From positions 186,001 to 250,000 of the forward strand of contig NZ_JODY01000001.1 of NCBI RefSeq assembly GCF_000718015.1: 64,000 nt of DNA, written 5' to 3'. The notes beneath the pieces are model-generated. The model was given only the letters and a program-made list of their open reading frames with translations, was not told the origin of the DNA and searched no databases. Positions 61,532 through 64,000 of the stretch are shown in pieces. Origin of the DNA: Streptomyces catenulae. Its GTDB lineage: Bacteria; Actinomycetota; Actinomycetes; Streptomycetales; Streptomycetaceae. Position numbers and translations under genes: made by a program. Each line of letters begins with the position of its first letter. Position 1 is the stretch's first letter.

Positions 61532-61864
61532 TCAGCGGCCCGAGAAGCGGGCCGCGTCGAAGTTCGCCGCCGACATCTGTGTCCGGGCGTTGTCGGCCTG
61601 TTCCTGGACGCCGGAGCTGAACGCGGACTCCATGCCCGACTGGCCGCCCACGATCCCGGCCAGTGCGCTGTTCAACTCGGCGGTGATCTGGTCCGCGTGC
61701 GACTTGAACGTGTCGAAGGCCGCCTTGCCGGAGCCGTTGAACTTGCCCTCCAGCGGCTGGGCCGCCTGAACGAGCTGGCGGATCAACGTCCCCAGCTCCG
61801 TGCTCGACCCCTGCGACCGCGACCTCAGCGTCGAGAGCGTCTGCGCTCCCATGTCGAACTTCAT
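61532..61864 (-). CDS. WXG100-family secreted protein
   Basis: A 110-residue helical hairpin protein: GAQTLSTLRSRSQGSSTELG in helix 1, the turn LEGKFNGSGKAAFDTFKSHAD in which F-N-G-S-G takes the place of W-x-G, and the second helix ending NARTQMSAANFDAARFSGR. The A-A-F-D/Y-x-x-x-type pattern after the turn resembles the T7SS signal. Paired with the next gene it may form the heterodimer typical of EsxA/EsxB. Confidence 0.82.
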   Translation of the reverse strand: MKFDMGAQTLSTLRSRSQGSSTELGTLIRQLVQAAQPLEGKFNGSGKAAFDTFKSHADQITAELNSALAGIVGGQSGMESAFSSGVQEQADNARTQMSAANFDAARFSGR

Positions 61865-62039
61865 CGGGCTCCCCCCAGCGGACTTGACGATCGTATGTAC
61901 GGATATGCCTATCAACTGCGGATCGCTGGTGCAATCTGCTGTTCCGATGCTACGGCCGGGGTGTGACAACAGCTCAGCGCCGTTTTCCGTCCCCCGTCGC
62001 TGCGGTGGAGGCCGAAGGCCCACTCCGGCCCGGGCCCTC

Positions 62040-63458
62040 TCACTCGCCCTTCAGATGCCGCATCAGGCGCTCGAAGTCCTGCCAGCCCGACAGGTCCGAC
62101 GGGTCTCCCGGCAACGGGTAGTACATCGCGGGGCGGGTCTTCGGGCCGAGGGGGAGGGGAGGCTCGGACAGCGGGGTGCGCCGGGCGCGGTCGTCCGGCA
62201 TCTGGCGGACCTCCTCCGCGCCCAGGACGAAGGCGAAGGGGACCCCAGGGCCTTCGAAGCGGGGCGGCACCGCCAGATCGCGGCGGGCCTTGCGCAGCTG
62301 GACGAGCATCGACTGGAGGCGGTGGCGGGTGGCCAGCAGCTCCGCCGCCCGGGGCACGGCGTCCACCGGCGGCTCTTCGTCGGGCCCGTAGCCGAACATC
62401 AGCGTGACGTCTTCCTCCACGCCCGCCGTCGTCCGGCTGATACGCACCGTGGCGAGGCCCGGCCGTTCCGGGCTGCCGACCACCACGCACCATGTCGGCT
62501 CAGGGGCCCGTTCGCGGGCCAGGTCGCTGATCTGCCGCGGTGACCAGGGGAGATTGGCAGGTTCCGCGGTTCCCCACCCGGCCGGGGGTGCGCCGGTCAG
62601 TTCACGCCACACCGGCTCCAGGGCGCCGCCGAGGACCAGGCGGTCGTCCGCGGGGTGGACGGTGCGGAAGGTCACGGCCAGTTGACGCTCGCCACTGTCC
62701 ACCACGTCCTGGTAGGAGGCGGCCACCGGGGTGTGCGGGTCGTCAGCGGTGGCCTCGGGCGATGCGACGGGGGCGAACATGCCGTCCTGCCAGTGCAGTA
62801 CGGCCCCGGTCAGCCCGTCGTAGTAGCCGTCGCGTTCGTCGCGTACGACCCAGCGGGAGGGCCAGGTGCTGAGGCTCTCGCGGACGGCCGGGGAGAGCGT
62901 GGTGCCCGGCGGGGTGACGATCTGGAGGCCCAGCTCCGCGGTGGTGGCGGCGCGGTACGCATCGGAGAGCCAGGCGGTCATGGCGGCCACGGGGCGGTCC
63001 TGGATGACCACGGCGACCTTGTCGGTGAGGACGTCGACGGTGGGCTGCCCGGCGGCGGACGCGGGCGCCACTCGCGTGCCCTCGGTGTTCACCACGGCCA
63101 GGGAGCGCGCGGCCTCCGGCGGCCAGGCGGAGCCGTCGGCCAGTGCCGCCAATCGCGCCGCGAAGGTGCCCGCGAGGAGTTCGGCGTGTTCGACGCCGGT
63201 GGTGGCGCGGGCCTCCGTCCACCAGTACGGAACCGGCGGCGGTGTGGCGCCGAGCAGCCGCTCCGCCTCGCCCGCGACCTGGACGAGCAGCGGGGCCTCG
63301 ACGGAGACGAGGGGGCGGCCCTCGCCGTCGCAGAGTCGCAGCACGGCGCCTTCACCGGTGGTGTCCACGAGCGTGTCGGGGCCTGCGGAGAGCAGTCCGG
63401 AGAGCACGGCCCCCGGGGTGGGCATGGTCCGGGTGAGGGCGATGACGTCCTTGGTCAT
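62040..63458 (-). CDS. DUF6177-type T7SS-associated protein
   Basis: A 472-residue cytosolic protein starting MTKDVIALTRTMPTPGAVL. I recognise the N-terminal pattern and context as DUF6177, found in Streptomyces type VII loci. It has alternating beta and alpha segments, a Trp-rich middle (YWWTEAR; WPSRWVVRDERDGYYDG) and a C-terminal conserved block (FVLGAEEVRQMPDDRARRTPL, PAMYYPLPGDPSDLSGWQ). No enzymatic motif is obvious. It lies between eccC and the WXG100 genes. Confidence 0.65.
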   Translation of the reverse strand: MTKDVIALTRTMPTPGAVLSGLLSAGPDTLVDTTGEGAVLRLCDGEGRPLVSVEAPLLVQVAGEAERLLGATPPPVPYWWTEARATTGVEHAELLAGTFAARLAALADGSAWPPEAARSLAVVNTEGTRVAPASAAGQPTVDVLTDKVAVVIQDRPVAAMTAWLSDAYRAATTAELGLQIVTPPGTTLSPAVRESLSTWPSRWVVRDERDGYYDGLTGAVLHWQDGMFAPVASPEATADDPHTPVAASYQDVVDSGERQLAVTFRTVHPADDRLVLGGALEPVWRELTGAPPAGWGTAEPANLPWSPRQISDLARERAPEPTWCVVVGSPERPGLATVRISRTTAGVEEDVTLMFGYGPDEEPPVDAVPRAAELLATRHRLQSMLVQLRKARRDLAVPPRFEGPGVPFAFVLGAEEVRQMPDDRARRTPLSEPPLPLGPKTRPAMYYPLPGDPSDLSGWQDFERLMRHLKGE

Positions 63459-63543
63459 GGGGTCGTCCGGTCCTTCGTCGTTCGTGGCATGGGTGCCGTG
63501 TGTCTCGTGGCCCGTGCGCTTGCGCGGGCTGGTCCCCGTTGAC

Positions 63544-64000
63544 TCACGCCGGGGAATGGACGGTCTGGATGAGGCGGTTGGCGTGGCCCCGGCGGATGAG
63601 GACGCCGCGGCCGGTCGGTTGCGGGGAGGCGTACACGCCGGAGAACAGCTGGCCCTCGCCGCGGTCGCCCGACATGACGAGGGCGGCGGAGCCCGACTCG
63701 CGCAGCCCCTGGACCACGGGTTCGTAGAGGCCGCGGGAGGCGCCTGCGACGCGGCGGGTGAGGACGAAGTGGAGGCCGATGTCCACCGCGGAGGGGAGGT
63801 AGGGCAGGAACGGGGCGAGCGGTTCCTGGCCTGCGGTGGTGAGGACGTCGTAGTCGTCGACGAGTACCACGATCCGTGGGCCGCCGCCCCAGCTGCCGGG
63901 CTCCAGGTCCTGCGGGTGTGTGGTGCCGTCGGGCACCCGTTTGCTCAGGACGTCGGCGATGCCGTGGGCGAGGCCCGCGCAGAGACCGGCGTTGTACGCG
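63544..64000 (-). CDS. eccC: Type VII secretion ATPase EccC, C-terminal end (5' part outside window)
   Basis: The last 151 or so residues of an FtsK/SpoIIIE-type ATPase. The visible Walker B-like strand VVLVDDYDVL is followed by a stretch typical of the third ATPase domain of EccC (LAPFLPYLPSAVDIGLHFVLTRRVAGASRG) and by the C-terminal GRGVLIRRGHANRLIQTV. EccC docks WXG100 signal sequences and powers export. The frame is open to the right edge, so the start lies beyond the window. It heads the minus-strand order EccC, DUF6177, WXG100 pair, DUF6507, toxin, immunity. Confidence 0.85.
   Translation of the reverse strand, partial: AYNAGLCAGLAHGIADVLSKRVPDGTTHPQDLEPGSWGGGPRIVVLVDDYDVLTTAGQEPLAPFLPYLPSAVDIGLHFVLTRRVAGASRGLYEPVVQGLRESGSAALVMSGDRGEGQLFSGVYASPQPTGRGVLIRRGHANRLIQTVHSPA

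Noticed and set aside
61800-62039. Strong promoter for the WXG100 genes (TTGATA and nearby TACGAT)
   Set aside because: Spacer length between the boxes does not fit, and other combinations are equally weak.

Overview
The window is high-GC DNA (well above 70 percent by eye) with many GTG starts, ATGA/GTGA stop-start overlaps, mycothiol-era enzyme families, and a run of core genes (priA, fmt, rsmB, rpe, guaB1, ribD-ribE-pnuC-ribBA-ribH, hisE-hisG) that I associate with the chromosomal core of Streptomyces. I infer Streptomyces or a very close relative. I found no tRNA, rRNA, CRISPR array, intact insertion sequence or prophage.

Layout. (1) 1-3768, minus strand: six-gene operon, running off the left edge, for an unidentified small molecule. 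It has an AurF-type diiron oxygenase, a stand-alone amino acid:carrier-protein ligase (a truncated class II aminoacyl-tRNA synthetase relative), its acyl carrier protein, a mycothiol/DinB-fold enzyme, a MaoC hydratase and a methyltransferase. A 625-bp intergenic region carries three 11-bp-phased heptamer repeats of the kind bound by SARP/OmpR regulators. (2) 4394-16233: housekeeping block with priA, an HTH protein, fmt, rsmB, gap, rpe, a SorC regulator, a secreted RNase Sa-like nuclease with barstar, and guaB1. (3) 16341-21244: an amino-acid module of APC permease plus AsnC regulator, then a C-N hydrolase plus FAD amine oxidase. The two transcripts have almost superimposable promoters with three CGCAAC/G elements at matching spacing, so they look like one regulon. 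(4) 21363-24282: DUF5995 protein, secreted phospholipase A2, uracil/xanthine permease.

(5) 24582-31779: four-gene coupled operon for a cationic homopoly(amino acid). It encodes a Pls-type membrane NRPS (A-T-TM with three hexapeptide-like C domains), a diaminobutyrate-type aminotransferase, an aspartokinase without its ACT regulatory domains, and a phosphopantetheinyl transferase. The enzymes point to poly(2,4-diaminobutyric acid) made from aspartate. (6) 31745-41034: class A serine hydrolase, a two-component system, a tautomerase-like protein, LysE exporter, thioesterase, a divergent MFS/ROK pair and an SDR. (7) 41236-47573: FMN riboswitch and riboflavin operon, a 44-bp tandem repeat, hisE-hisG and a PH-domain protein. 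(8) 47695-54896: two CNNM/CorC-type proteins behind a Cys-containing micro-ORF, an EccA/CbbX-like AAA+ protein, a uridine-kinase-like NTPase and a Tat-exported C39 peptidase. (9) 55100-64000, minus strand: a type VII secretion effector locus with the EccC end, a DUF6177-type protein, two WXG100 proteins, a DUF6507-type protein, a 926-residue polymorphic toxin with a C-terminal PD-(D/E)xK nuclease, and two Imm49 immunity paralogues.

The least explained parts are the carrier-protein-ligase/diiron-oxygenase operon at the left edge and the poly-Dab-type operon. All function calls come from reading the sequence. No database search was possible.
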